Shown piece after piece: positions 45,038 to 53,803 of a stretch of DNA of 64,000 bases. Positions within the stretch are counted from its first letter, which is position 1; each line of letters starts with the position of its first letter. The position numbers and the translations under genes were made by a program. The stretch is taken from the NCBI GenBank assembly GCA_963674685.2, contig CAXXWT010000003.1, positions 682,001-746,000 on the forward strand, read 5' to 3'. This DNA comes from G963674685 sp963674685 (GTDB lineage: Bacteria; Lernaellota; Lernaellaia; JACKCT01). The notes under the pieces are model-generated. The model did no database searches, was not told the origin of the DNA, and saw only the letters and a program-made list of their open reading frames with translations.

Positions 45038-46254
45038 GCCCGATCCTTGGTAAAAACCTGATTGACTTCCTGAGCCAAAGCCCGCAGGTCTTTTTCGTTT
45101 AATGGGAAAATCGGTAGTTGAATGCTTTCGGCGATGGCGCGATCCGTTTCCGGGTAGCTGGTAAAATCGTCGAACAGGTTAGGGCAGTGACGCATCAGAC
45201 CGTGACCGGTGTCGACGCCCCGTTTTAATAAATCGCGGGCTATTTGCTTTCGGCGCGCATGCAAAAGGATGAAAAAATAGTAAACAGATTCGACGTCTTC
45301 AGGTTCGCTGAGGCGCTGAACTTGCGGGTCCAGCAGTTCGTGCATGCGCAAAGCGTTTCGGCGGCAGGCGCCGGTGAATTGATCAATGGCCTTTAACTTT
45401 TCAACGCCGATTTGGGCCTGGAGATTGCTGAAACCGGGGGTGCTTTCGGGTTTTTGACTGACCAGTCGGCGTAGCGTGCGGTCGTAGAGTTTTATGGGAT
45501 CGTCGATCAGGCGCAATAATGGGTGCGCCAATGCGGCGAATAACGGTCGCCTCGTCAGTCCGCTAAACAGATATGCGGCGAGTATTTTTCGAATCAGGGT
45601 CGCGGGCGAGGGAGCGTTTTCAAGTTCGGCGTCCCGGCGGACGGCAGCCGTGTCCTCAGGCCTGCGACAAAAAGCCATGCCTCCGCCCATGGTTCCTAAA
45701 ACCTTGGTCGTCGCGAAACTGAAAAACGCCCCGTCGCCGAACAGACCCACGGGTTTGCCATGATACATCGCTCCGAAGCTGTGGGCGCAATCTTCGATAA
45801 GTTTAAGGTTGTGAGCTCCGGCCAGTTCGACGATTTCCCTTATGCGACAGGGACGGCCGAACAGGTGGGCGGCGATCACGGCGCGGGTGGCCGAGGTGAT
45901 TTTTTTGGCCGCTTCGGCCGGATCGAGGTTGTGAGAGTCAGGCTCAATATCGGCGAAAACCGGTTTTAAACCAAGATCGAACAAAGTTTGCGGGACGCTT
46001 TTGTCCGTATAGGCCGGGACAATGATTTCCGAGCCGGGTGGAAAGTTCAAAGCGCGGCAGATCGCCCGCAGGGCCGCCCGGCCGCTTCCGAAAGACACCG
46101 CCTCGGGAACACCCAGTTGATCGGCAAAGATTTTTTCAAATATGATGCGGTCCGGTCCGTTGCGCAGCCGGCCTGAAAGCAGCTGGCGGATAATGAGGCT
46201 GAATTGACCCGGCGGCAAAATGACCCGTCTGCGGGGGATGGGTGGAAATATCAA
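45034..46254 (-). CDS. DegT-family aminotransferase
   Basis: A 406-residue PLP enzyme with D155 (LIEDCAHSFGA) and lysine K184 (FSFATTKVLGTMGGG). The Thr-Thr-Lys context and the C-terminal third (YYFFILLHARRKQIARDLLKRGVDTG) resemble the DegT part of the radical SAM fusion at 23914 more than the DegT at 32803. It is followed by the SUMF1 gene with a four-base overlap, and preceded by a small membrane protein gene 13 bases away. Confidence 0.9.
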   Translation of the reverse strand: MIFPPIPRRRVILPPGQFSLIIRQLLSGRLRNGPDRIIFEKIFADQLGVPEAVSFGSGRAALRAICRALNFPPGSEIIVPAYTDKSVPQTLFDLGLKPVFADIEPDSHNLDPAEAAKKITSATRAVIAAHLFGRPCRIREIVELAGAHNLKLIEDCAHSFGAMYHGKPVGLFGDGAFFSFATTKVLGTMGGGMAFCRRPEDTAAVRRDAELENAPSPATLIRKILAAYLFSGLTRRPLFAALAHPLLRLIDDPIKLYDRTLRRLVSQKPESTPGFSNLQAQIGVEKLKAIDQFTGACRRNALRMHELLDPQVQRLSEPEDVESVYYFFILLHARRKQIARDLLKRGVDTGHGLMRHCPNLFDDFTSYPETDRAIAESIQLPIFPLNEKDLRALAQEVNQVFTKDRA

Positions 46255-46267
46255 CGAGGACTCCCGT

Positions 46268-46945
46268 TCATGACCGCTCCGTAAGACTCAAATCATTCTC
46301 GCCTGGAACCGGCTTCACATCCGGAATCCGGCCGGTTTCAACAAAGGCCGCGCAGAGGGCCAGGTAAAGCGCATGGAAACTGATGTAAAATTGGGCGGCG
46401 GACATTTTATTTGACGGCATGATCAGCAGATTCGGCAAAAGGATGTATAAAGGCCAGCTCAGGCGAAGAATGTCCGGGTAGGACCATTTTCTCGCAATCA
46501 AGCGCCGCAAACCTATTACGGTTTCAACGCCGATATAAATTCCGAAGACGGCCGCCAGGCTCATGGTCGGCAATATACGTGAATGCAGGCTGAAGCCGCA
46601 TAGCCAATCGAAATCCTCCAGAAAAAAGAAAAAGATAAAAGCCGACAAGAAAGCAAAATATGCTCCGCGTCGCCCGGCGCCGCGGACTGCCGCCAGCAGG
46701 TAAAAGTATGATGCAAACAGGAGAATCAGCCCTTGGGCGAACTCGAAGGGGGTGTTTTCATAGGCAAAAGTGTATTCGTAGCGCCATTTGGCCAGATCGC
46801 GCCAATCGATGGGATGCTCGGTTAATGAGCCTAGGTGATGAAACCAGACCAGATATATTCCCAATAACAAAGTCGCGGCGAAAGTGAAAACCCAGGCCGC
46901 GCTGAACAGTCGGGCAAGGCGGCGATGATCGCTGGTTTCCGGCAT
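46268..46945 (-). CDS. Small polytopic membrane protein
   Basis: The 225-residue protein has about six hydrophobic segments (for example FTFAATLLLGIYLVW, LSAFIFFFFL and FGIYIGVETVIGL) and no catalytic motif I recognise. It is the first gene of the operon with DegT, SUMF1 and the GT39-like protein, suggesting a role in that surface-sugar pathway, such as lipid carrier handling, but this is only from context. Confidence 0.65.
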   Translation of the reverse strand: MPETSDHRRLARLFSAAWVFTFAATLLLGIYLVWFHHLGSLTEHPIDWRDLAKWRYEYTFAYENTPFEFAQGLILLFASYFYLLAAVRGAGRRGAYFAFLSAFIFFFFLEDFDWLCGFSLHSRILPTMSLAAVFGIYIGVETVIGLRRLIARKWSYPDILRLSWPLYILLPNLLIMPSNKMSAAQFYISFHALYLALCAAFVETGRIPDVKPVPGENDLSLTERS

Positions 46946-47168
46946 ATCCCACCATTTTTACGATAGTGTATTCAAACGAAATGTTTTTATAATCCGCCAA
47001 AGGGATTGTCAATTTTCCTTTTCAAAACCTAACCAAAGATATTTGAAATTTCAAAAAGCTATGCGTTGTTTGACAAAGAAGTTTGCGGATTTTCCCAGCA
47101 AGAATCAATCAGGTTTAGCCCACGAATATTGAGAAGGATATTCTAACTTCGGTGACGTAAGCGACGAG

Positions 47169-47189
47169 CCACTGACCACTAACCACTGT
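47169..47189. repeat. Three-unit 7-bp tandem repeat
   Basis: Three heptamers, CCACTGA, CCACTAA and CCACTGT, directly abut the stop codon of the YhaN-like gene at 47191. The unit differs in sequence from the heptamers at 11791 and 61059 but has the same 7-bp period. Confidence 0.7.
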
Positions 47190-47190
47190 G

Positions 47191-50100
47191 CTATTTCCAA
47201 TAACGTTTGAACAATTCCGCGATGCGTTCGGCGCCGATGGCGTCCTTGGCTACGTGATCGCGCATTTCGGCCAGGACGCGGGCGTAGGCTTCGTCATTTG
47301 AAAGGCGGGGTGTTTCGTCCAGAAAACCTTTGTCGATGAAATGGCTTTTCAGGTTTTCGACGACGCTGCTTTTAAAGCGCGGCACTTGTCCATCCGATAA
47401 AGCCTGAAGCAGGCGCGCGGCGTCATGATCCAATGATTCGGACAGCGCGTAAACGCGATCGAAGAAAGTATCCGTGACGCCGCCGTCGCGTAGAATCTGC
47501 GCGCTTAGGGGTATGCCTCGGCCGACAAACCAGGCTTCGGAAATCGCCTTGAGCAAGTCGGCCCTCGCACTCATTTTTTTCCACTCGTCATCCAGGCCGA
47601 TCACGCCGCCCGATCCGTAGCGCCGCAAGGTTTCCGCCTGGCCCCACAAGCGCACATTGAGTTTCAAAAAATGAAAAAGCCGCTTGGGATCGTCGAGCAT
47701 GTGGAAAATGTGCGTGGCGCTAAAAATCTGCCCCGGATCGAAATCCGGCACATCGAGAGCGCGGCCGTATTCATCCATCGAGCGCCCGTCCGGCGCCGGG
47801 ATGCTTTGCGTAACGTCGGACGCATCAGGCAGCGGCGACTGCTGCGCTTTTTTGCGTCCGGCTAACTCGTCGAGGTTGAAATGAGCGGGCTTTTGTGTTG
47901 CAAATTCGTCGGCTAACAACTCCCAGGCCCGCGCGTCTTCCGGCCGGCACGTGAAATAAATGATCTGTCGCTTTTCGTTTTGCGCCAGATGCAAAAGGCT
48001 TTGGGCCACGGCGCGAAAGCGCTCCGGGTCCGAATTGGTCAGGGCCTCGTCTAGGAAAAGCGGAATCGGTTCGCCGAGTTCGGCGTGCCGGGCGAACGCG
48101 ACGCGCGCCGCCAGCAGCAATTGCATGCGCGTTCCCCGCGACAGCGCACGCAGGCCCAGCAAACGTCCCGTGCCGGTGTCCAGCGCGCGGAAAAAGTCGT
48201 CGCCGCTCGACTGCGCGGGGTCTGTCTGCAACTCGTATCGGCCGTGCGTGAAGTCGGCGAAAAGGCGCACTGCTTCTTTAACGACGGCAGGCTGCGCTTC
48301 TTGTCGATACTGCCGGTCGAGTTCATCCATCAGAAAATCGCCCGCCGCCGCAAACAGCGCCTGATCACGTTTTTCGCGTAAAATCTCCTTCGCCTGCGTG
48401 ACGCGGTCCAGCGCGTTTTCCAAATCCCTTTCATTGAGCGCATCTTCAATTCGATTTTCGATTTTACTGATGGTGTCGATGATTTCGTCGTATCGATCCG
48501 CCCGGCTTTGCGCTTCCGATATGCGTGTCTCAGTTTCCTCTTGGGATAAATCCACATAGTCGGTATTGTCGCCGAGAAATTCCTTCATCGTTTTTTCTTT
48601 AGACTGCGCGTCGCGAAGCCGCTTACCGGCCTTGCGATAATCCTCGAGCATCTCAATGCGCTGATGAAGCTGCGCCTCGTCGCCTTGCCCGAGCCCGAGC
48701 CCCGTAAAAATCACCGCAACGCGAACGCGCAGTTCGTCGATTCTTTTATCCGCCGCCGCGAGGCTTTTTTCGGCGCTTGAAATTTCCCTGACGGATCGAT
48801 CATACGTATCCAGGCGCCTGCGCAAATCCGCCAGCGCGGCGGATGCCGAAACAGCGTCGTCAACGCGAGCGCCGCCGAATCCTTCGATATATTCGGATGC
48901 GGAGTTTATGGATTCCGCAAGCTCGTTTTGCATGGCGTCGATGCGCGCATTCATGGCGCGCACATCGTCATCCGCTTTATGAAATGCGGCCAGTCGCTCG
49001 GAAAGCTGCACCAGGGAAAACTCGGAATACTCCAGGCTCAGGCCGAGGGCGTCGCGAAGCTTTTGCCATTTTTCATCGATGACGCGCATTTCGTCGTCCA
49101 GGCGTTTTAGCTTGATATCCTTTTCCTTGATGAGTTCCCGGTTTTTCTCAAACTGGATCGATTCGCTTCGCAAAAGCTCCAGTTCCGCCAGCGCGTCCAT
49201 CACGACCTGCGTTTCCCATTTGTCGATGCGCGGCAGATTCGCTTCCTCATAACGGCGCTGCATTGGCCCACGCATATCGGGCGCGGTTTCGCTTTTGCGC
49301 AAAACGAAAAAGGCAATGAGGATTAAAGGCGCGAACGTGATCAGGGCGACGGGCGAAAGCAAAAACGCCAGCGCGACGGAAATGATCGCCGCAAGGCCCA
49401 CGCCCGCGAGGATGATTTTTTTCGTTTTGTCGGCTAGCGGCGAGGGCGCTTCCGTCTGCCGGAGCCAGTCGCGCAGCGCCGCCATGCCGCTGCTTAAAAT
49501 TTCCGATGAAAAATCCGGTTTGGCGCTTTGCAGCGCTTCTTTCCGGATTTCGATTTCGCGCTTTTGGTCCCGGACTTTTTCAGTTTGCCCGTACAACTGC
49601 GCGATATCGTCCGTGTCTTGCGCTTCCAGTTTCTCAAGGGCCTCTTTCGGTCCCACTTTGCGCAGCGCCGTCGCGGCGCTTTGAAGGCGGTTTTGCGCCG
49701 ATTGCAGTTCGCCTTTTATCGTGGAGATTTGCGACTCGGTCTGCTCGGCTTTTCGCGCGACGGCCTCGCAGCGCGCGATGTCGCTTTGCGTCGGCGTTTC
49801 TTTTTCGAAGTTGCACGATGTCAGATTCCGCCGCGATTCGGCCAGCGTTTCGGCGGCATTGGTTTTCAAGTCCCCCTGGTGCTCCAAATCCTTTCGGAGC
49901 AGCTTGAGTTTCTTGACCTCGTCGCCGACGACGCGCTCCATTTCAGCGGGAAATCCGTCAACGGCAATCTGCGCTTGCGTCAGCTCTTCTTTGGCTTCCC
50001 TGTATTTCAGCGAATGCTGCAGGATCCGGACGTTCTCTCTTTCGGTAGAGGCGTTTTCTTTTTGACGGCGCAGATCGTCGAGGCCGTCTTCTTTCAACTG

Positions 50101-50622
50101 AAGCTCGGCTTGCTCCGCCTGCATTTGCATCAATTCTTTTCTCGCGTTTTGCAGGGCTTTCGATTCGTTTTGTCCGTGACGTGCGCCGAGGTCAAAAGCG
50201 CACTGTCCGCGCGTTTTCGCCAGATCGTAACCGCCGGCCATTTCCTGCACGAGTTTTTCCGCCAGGCTTTTATCGGCCTGGCTTCCGTCGAAAAGATTGT
50301 CCACGGTGATGGTGTAACAATCCGCCACCGCCGCTTCGGGAACCGGCGGCAACGCGCCGGGGGAAACGCTTAGGCCCGCGTGGTTCAGCTCAACGTGAAG
50401 CCCTTGCCCGGCGTTGAGTTCCCAGTCGCCGATGATGTCGACATCCGAGCGCCTGCCGGCGCTTTGCGGCCACAACAGCGCCCGCGCCGCGCGGCAGGTC
50501 GTGGTTTTTCCCGAGCCGTTGTCGCCGCTGACGATGTTCAGGCCCGCCGCCATGTCGCGAAGTTCCGGGCCGCCTTTGTCGAATCCCGGCGCGCGCTTGA
50601 TCAGGAGGTTGCGCAGCTTCAT
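47191..50622 (-). CDS. YhaN/SbcC-like SMC-type ATPase
   Basis: The 1143-residue protein has Walker A at residues 32-41 (SGDNGSGKTT), long coiled coils, a central hydrophobic stretch (IILAGVGLAAIISVALAF) as found in YhaN-type proteins, and Walker B (IPLFLDEALTNSD) near residue 900. An additional region of about 200 residues follows the ATPase end and is not part of usual YhaN proteins. It overlaps the metallophosphoesterase gene by four bases; together they resemble the SbcCD/Mre11-Rad50 class of DNA end-processing complexes. No zinc hook is visible. Confidence 0.88.
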   Translation of the reverse strand: MKLRNLLIKRAPGFDKGGPELRDMAAGLNIVSGDNGSGKTTTCRAARALLWPQSAGRRSDVDIIGDWELNAGQGLHVELNHAGLSVSPGALPPVPEAAVADCYTITVDNLFDGSQADKSLAEKLVQEMAGGYDLAKTRGQCAFDLGARHGQNESKALQNARKELMQMQAEQAELQLKEDGLDDLRRQKENASTERENVRILQHSLKYREAKEELTQAQIAVDGFPAEMERVVGDEVKKLKLLRKDLEHQGDLKTNAAETLAESRRNLTSCNFEKETPTQSDIARCEAVARKAEQTESQISTIKGELQSAQNRLQSAATALRKVGPKEALEKLEAQDTDDIAQLYGQTEKVRDQKREIEIRKEALQSAKPDFSSEILSSGMAALRDWLRQTEAPSPLADKTKKIILAGVGLAAIISVALAFLLSPVALITFAPLILIAFFVLRKSETAPDMRGPMQRRYEEANLPRIDKWETQVVMDALAELELLRSESIQFEKNRELIKEKDIKLKRLDDEMRVIDEKWQKLRDALGLSLEYSEFSLVQLSERLAAFHKADDDVRAMNARIDAMQNELAESINSASEYIEGFGGARVDDAVSASAALADLRRRLDTYDRSVREISSAEKSLAAADKRIDELRVRVAVIFTGLGLGQGDEAQLHQRIEMLEDYRKAGKRLRDAQSKEKTMKEFLGDNTDYVDLSQEETETRISEAQSRADRYDEIIDTISKIENRIEDALNERDLENALDRVTQAKEILREKRDQALFAAAGDFLMDELDRQYRQEAQPAVVKEAVRLFADFTHGRYELQTDPAQSSGDDFFRALDTGTGRLLGLRALSRGTRMQLLLAARVAFARHAELGEPIPLFLDEALTNSDPERFRAVAQSLLHLAQNEKRQIIYFTCRPEDARAWELLADEFATQKPAHFNLDELAGRKKAQQSPLPDASDVTQSIPAPDGRSMDEYGRALDVPDFDPGQIFSATHIFHMLDDPKRLFHFLKLNVRLWGQAETLRRYGSGGVIGLDDEWKKMSARADLLKAISEAWFVGRGIPLSAQILRDGGVTDTFFDRVYALSESLDHDAARLLQALSDGQVPRFKSSVVENLKSHFIDKGFLDETPRLSNDEAYARVLAEMRDHVAKDAIGAERIAELFKRYWK

Positions 50623-51905
50623 GCGTCCGCCTCCTTTTGCGCCAATAGAGATTCCAGCGCGCTGAAACCCGCGCGCATGAGAAAATCGCGGATCGTCTCG
50701 TCGCCCGGTTTATTCCCCGATTCGATCCCCGAATAGTAAGGCTTGTTGATGGCCGCTTCGATGCGCTTGCGGCCTTGTGTGATGAGCCGGCTGTATTCAT
50801 CGGCGGGAGTTTTATCCCGCAGCGTGAGGATCTTCGCGGCCAGCATGGCGGGCGGGGACGTTCCTTTCGCTTCTTCGGCCAGGTCGATTTTCGGCGCCGC
50901 GTCGTCGCTGATTTTTTCGATGAAATATTGAATGCCGTCGTTGATCGGTTTCAATCCGCCGACGTCATCGCTTTGGATCCACGCACGGATCTGGCGATGA
51001 ATCGGCGAACGTCCCGTCAGGCGGAAACGACAGCCCACGGCGTACGCCGGCCCCAGTTCCGCCACGATTTTCGCGTGCAGGTCGTTTAATCCCGTGATCA
51101 ATGCGTGGTCGAAGGACTCCCGGTCGATCACGTCGTCCACGGAAATATCCGCCGCCTCCCAGCGCAAGCCCGAAAGCGCGATATGCTCGGTTTCGATCCG
51201 CCGCGCGTTATCGATGGTGATTTCCCACGCGCCGTGCAGGCCCGCTTCCGTGGGATCGAGGCCCTGCGGCGAACCGCAGTAAAAAATCATGGGATTTTCG
51301 TTTCGGTATACGCGCGGCGCATGCGTGTGGCCGCAAATCCAGGCCAGCGCATCCGTTGTGGCGAGCTGCGCGGTGGATATGGGCGCGTAGACGCTGCCGG
51401 GCATGTCCAGGTCGCAGTGGATGAGGCCGACGACCGGCGCGTCGCCGCCGGGTCCGAAACTGTAATCGTTAAAAAGGTTTTTTTGGATGTGCTGTGCGTG
51501 AAAAGAAAAACCACGCACGCGAAAAAGCGTCTTGCCGTCTTTATCGATGCTTCGCTCTTCCCATTTTCCGGCGCGTCCCAGGAGGCTGAAACCCTCGATC
51601 TGATCCGCCAGTCGCGGCAGAACCTGCCAGTCGTGGTTTCCCGCCACGGCGACGACCGGGATGCCGGCGTCGATCATCCGGCGAATGCCCGATTCCAGCG
51701 GGCCGTAGGCTTCGTAAAATCGGTTGTCCTGATCCACCAGATCCCCGGCCAGCAAAACCGCGTCGGGCGCGGTGTCCAGAGCTCTTTGCACCAGGCGCTC
51801 CCACGCCGCTTCCGGCGAGCATCGCCGCGCATCGAAGTCTTCCGGCAAACGGCTTGTCCGTCTTCCGAGATGGATATCCGCCGCGCATAATATTTTCAGG
51901 CCCAT
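50619..51905 (-). CDS. YhaO/SbcD-like metallophosphoesterase (DNA repair exonuclease family)
   Basis: The 428-residue protein has all five phosphoesterase motifs: ADIHLGR, LLAGDLVDQ, VAGNHDW, GLIHCDLD and CGHTHAPR, ligating two metal ions. A C-terminal domain of about 180 residues follows, as in YhaO. It is the first gene of a pair with the YhaN-like ATPase (four-base overlap), and probably cuts DNA ends in an ATP-controlled complex. No membrane segment is present. Confidence 0.9.
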   Translation of the reverse strand: MGLKILCAADIHLGRRTSRLPEDFDARRCSPEAAWERLVQRALDTAPDAVLLAGDLVDQDNRFYEAYGPLESGIRRMIDAGIPVVAVAGNHDWQVLPRLADQIEGFSLLGRAGKWEERSIDKDGKTLFRVRGFSFHAQHIQKNLFNDYSFGPGGDAPVVGLIHCDLDMPGSVYAPISTAQLATTDALAWICGHTHAPRVYRNENPMIFYCGSPQGLDPTEAGLHGAWEITIDNARRIETEHIALSGLRWEAADISVDDVIDRESFDHALITGLNDLHAKIVAELGPAYAVGCRFRLTGRSPIHRQIRAWIQSDDVGGLKPINDGIQYFIEKISDDAAPKIDLAEEAKGTSPPAMLAAKILTLRDKTPADEYSRLITQGRKRIEAAINKPYYSGIESGNKPGDETIRDFLMRAGFSALESLLAQKEADA

Positions 51906-51992
51906 GTTTTCGCCTTACGTGTTGTAACATTTGAATATAACAACTGCGCAAACAGTATAGCCAGCGAGACGATAACTCAATACCAGCCGGAA

Positions 51993-52014
51993 GCGAAGGG
52001 GCTTTAGCCCTGGA
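51993..52014. repeat. Inverted-repeat element, copy A
   Basis: Contains GGGGCTTTAGCCCT, itself a small stem-loop. It is nearly the reverse complement of the element at 52159-52179 (one substitution and one indel). The pair encloses about 145 bases. Confidence 0.75.
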
Positions 52015-52041
52015 AATATTAAACACGCCATATTTTAAAAA

Positions 52042-52057
52042 GCCCCCGAAGCGGGGC
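52042..52057. terminator. Intrinsic-terminator-like hairpin, bidirectional
   Basis: A GCCCC/GGGGC stem with a six-base loop. Read on the minus strand it is followed at once by TTTTTAAAA; on the plus strand by a short spacer and a T7 run. On the minus strand it would stop transcripts that have run through the lipoprotein gene from tex. Confidence 0.5.
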
Positions 52058-52116
52058 GCAGGTGATTTTTTTATTATAAACATCATAAGGCGACTTACGG
52101 CGAACGCACTTCCTAC

Positions 52117-52132
52117 ACCCCTTGTCAGGGGT
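52117..52132 (+). terminator. Short hairpin
   Basis: ACCCCT and AGGGGT form a six-base-pair stem with loop TGTC, followed by TTGTTG. It may be a weak terminator or part of the repeat unit. Confidence 0.35.
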
Positions 52133-52158
52133 TTGTTGAAAATGAGTCAATCTCGTGT

Positions 52159-52179
52159 TCCAGGGCTGAAGCCCTTCGC
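52159..52179. repeat. Inverted-repeat element, copy B
   Basis: Contains AGGGCTGAAGCCCT, a stem-loop, in inverted orientation to copy A. Dispersed hairpin elements of this type occur in many environmental bacterial genomes. Confidence 0.75.
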
Positions 52180-52338
52180 TACTGACCAAACACCCCCTCC
52201 GTGGGTTACAGTTTCGTATGCCGGACTATGAAGCAACATCCGCTGTTTGTCTCTTCATGTATGGTAATCCTCGAAGAACCATTAAAATCCTTAAAAATCG
52301 CTCCCGAATTTATTGCGGATTTGTAATTTAATAATTCT

Positions 52339-52366
52339 TTGATATTTACTCCTTTTTTGCTATTGT
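52339..52366 (+). promoter_or_regulatory. Candidate sigma-70 promoter of the repeat lipoprotein
   Basis: TTGATA (52339-52344), 16-bp spacer and TATTGT (52361-52366). About 105 bases upstream of the lipoprotein ATG. Confidence 0.4.
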
Positions 52367-52394
52367 ATTTATGGGAGGCAAAGAGAAAGGAGAT

Positions 52395-52433
52395 ATGACT
52401 GCGAGCGATTTTAATAATCATCTTTTGTTTTGA
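52395..52433 (+). CDS. Possible 12-residue leader ORF
   Basis: An ATG preceded by AAAGGAGAT opens a 12-codon frame (MTASDFNNHLLF) that ends 37 bases before the lipoprotein gene. The ribosome site is as strong as that of the main gene. It may be a leader peptide or a chance ORF. Confidence 0.25.
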   Translation: MTASDFNNHLLF

Positions 52434-52470
52434 AATTTTTACCCATTGATCGATTGAAAAGGAGATTAAA

Positions 52471-53793
52471 ATGCGAAACATTTTCCAAGTATTAATATTC
52501 CTGATGCTTGTTTCATTGCCCGTCTCAGGGATCATTTCCTGCGGCTGCGGCGGCCATGATGATGACGATGGATTCGACGAAGTGGATGAAGGTATGCCGC
52601 TACCTGACGATGATGTTGATGATGATACGGCTTCGCCTGATGATGACGACTATTACTATGTCAACGATGATGTGAACGACGACATCGATGACGATGTGAA
52701 TGACGACGTAGACGATGACGTTAACGACGATGTGAACGATGATTTGGACGACGACCTGGACGACGATTTGGACGATGACTTGGACGACGACGCTGATTGC
52801 GTGCTCACTGGCGAAGGCGAGGACTGGAACTGTGATGGAACGCCGGGTGTAGGCTGCCAAGAGTACACTTATGACGCCAACGGAAACTTGTTGACCTGGT
52901 CCTATGATTTCTTCTGTAGCGGAACGCCGGATTGGTGCATAGGCCGTACTTACGACGCTGACGAGAACATCCTGACCGAATCCGATGACATCGGCTGCGA
53001 CGGAACGCCGGATGTAGACTGCTATAAATATACTTATGATACCTCCGGCAACATGTTGACCGATTCCAATGATGAGGACTGCGACGGAACACCGGATAAT
53101 GATTGCCATGTGCACACTTATGACGCCGACGGAAACATGTTAACTTCATCCCTCGACCGCTTCTGTCACGGGACACCTACGTATTGCTCCGAATATATAT
53201 ACGATGTCGACGGGAACATGGTGACCCAAATCAGTGACAGCGATTGCGATGGAGCGCCGGAATATACTGTAAGCAGCACTTACGATGATGCCGGGAACAT
53301 GCTGACGAATTCCGTGGACAACGACTGCGATGGAACACCGGATGCGAACTGCTGGGAGTATACCTACGATGGCGACGAAAACATGTTGACTGAATCCAGT
53401 GACGCCGACTGTGACGGAACGCCGAATTTTCGTATACACTACATTTACGATGCTGACGGGAATCTTCTGACCCAATACTGGGATAACGACAACGACGGGA
53501 CACCGGATACGAGCTGCTTTGAATACACTTACGATGCCGATGGGAACACCTTGACTTACTCCAATGACACCGACTGCGACGGGACACCGGACAGAGACTG
53601 CTGGGAATTAACCTACAATTCCGACGGGAACTTGTTAACCAGAACGCATGACAGCGACTGCGATGGGATGCCGGATGCGGACTGCTATGAGTACACCTAC
53701 GATACCTACGGGAACGTGATGACTTACAGGGAAGATGAAGACTGTAACGGGGAACCGGATTTCTGCGAAACGTCGGAATGGGAGTGCAACTGA
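52471..53793 (+). CDS. Secreted lipoprotein with Asp-rich linker and eleven calcium-loop/YD repeats
   Basis: The 440-residue protein has a signal peptide with a lipobox-like IISC end near residue 24. Residues 28-110 are an Asp/Asn-rich low-complexity linker. The rest consists of eleven repeats of 27-28 residues plus a partial one. Each repeat joins a calcium-loop-like DxDCDGTPD motif to an RHS/YD-type YTYDADGNMLT motif, and most have two or three Cys. The protein is very acidic. It probably sits on the cell surface, binds calcium and may be disulfide-stabilised. AAAGGAG lies before the ATG. It is convergent with tex, with 10 bases between them. Confidence 0.85.
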   Translation: MRNIFQVLIFLMLVSLPVSGIISCGCGGHDDDDGFDEVDEGMPLPDDDVDDDTASPDDDDYYYVNDDVNDDIDDDVNDDVDDDVNDDVNDDLDDDLDDDLDDDLDDDADCVLTGEGEDWNCDGTPGVGCQEYTYDANGNLLTWSYDFFCSGTPDWCIGRTYDADENILTESDDIGCDGTPDVDCYKYTYDTSGNMLTDSNDEDCDGTPDNDCHVHTYDADGNMLTSSLDRFCHGTPTYCSEYIYDVDGNMVTQISDSDCDGAPEYTVSSTYDDAGNMLTNSVDNDCDGTPDANCWEYTYDGDENMLTESSDADCDGTPNFRIHYIYDADGNLLTQYWDNDNDGTPDTSCFEYTYDADGNTLTYSNDTDCDGTPDRDCWELTYNSDGNLLTRTHDSDCDGMPDADCYEYTYDTYGNVMTYREDEDCNGEPDFCETSEWECN

Positions 53794-53803
53794 CGGGGAG
53801 ATT

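Larger units (their letters stand above)
51906..52470. other. Repeat-bearing intergenic region
   Basis: About 565 bases without a large gene. It holds an inverted pair of hairpin elements, two intrinsic-terminator-like stems, a candidate promoter and a 12-codon ORF, each listed separately. A minus-strand frame crossing the next gene's start has no ribosome site and is considered a shadow. Confidence 0.6.

Noticed and set aside
52206..52535. A 109-residue minus-strand frame before the lipoprotein gene
   Set aside because: It overlaps the lipoprotein start, promoter and signal peptide, and has no ribosome site or recognisable motif.
52600..53587. Several open frames antisense to the repeat lipoprotein
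   Set aside because: They arise from the repetitive GAC/GAT codons of the sense strand and have no independent support.
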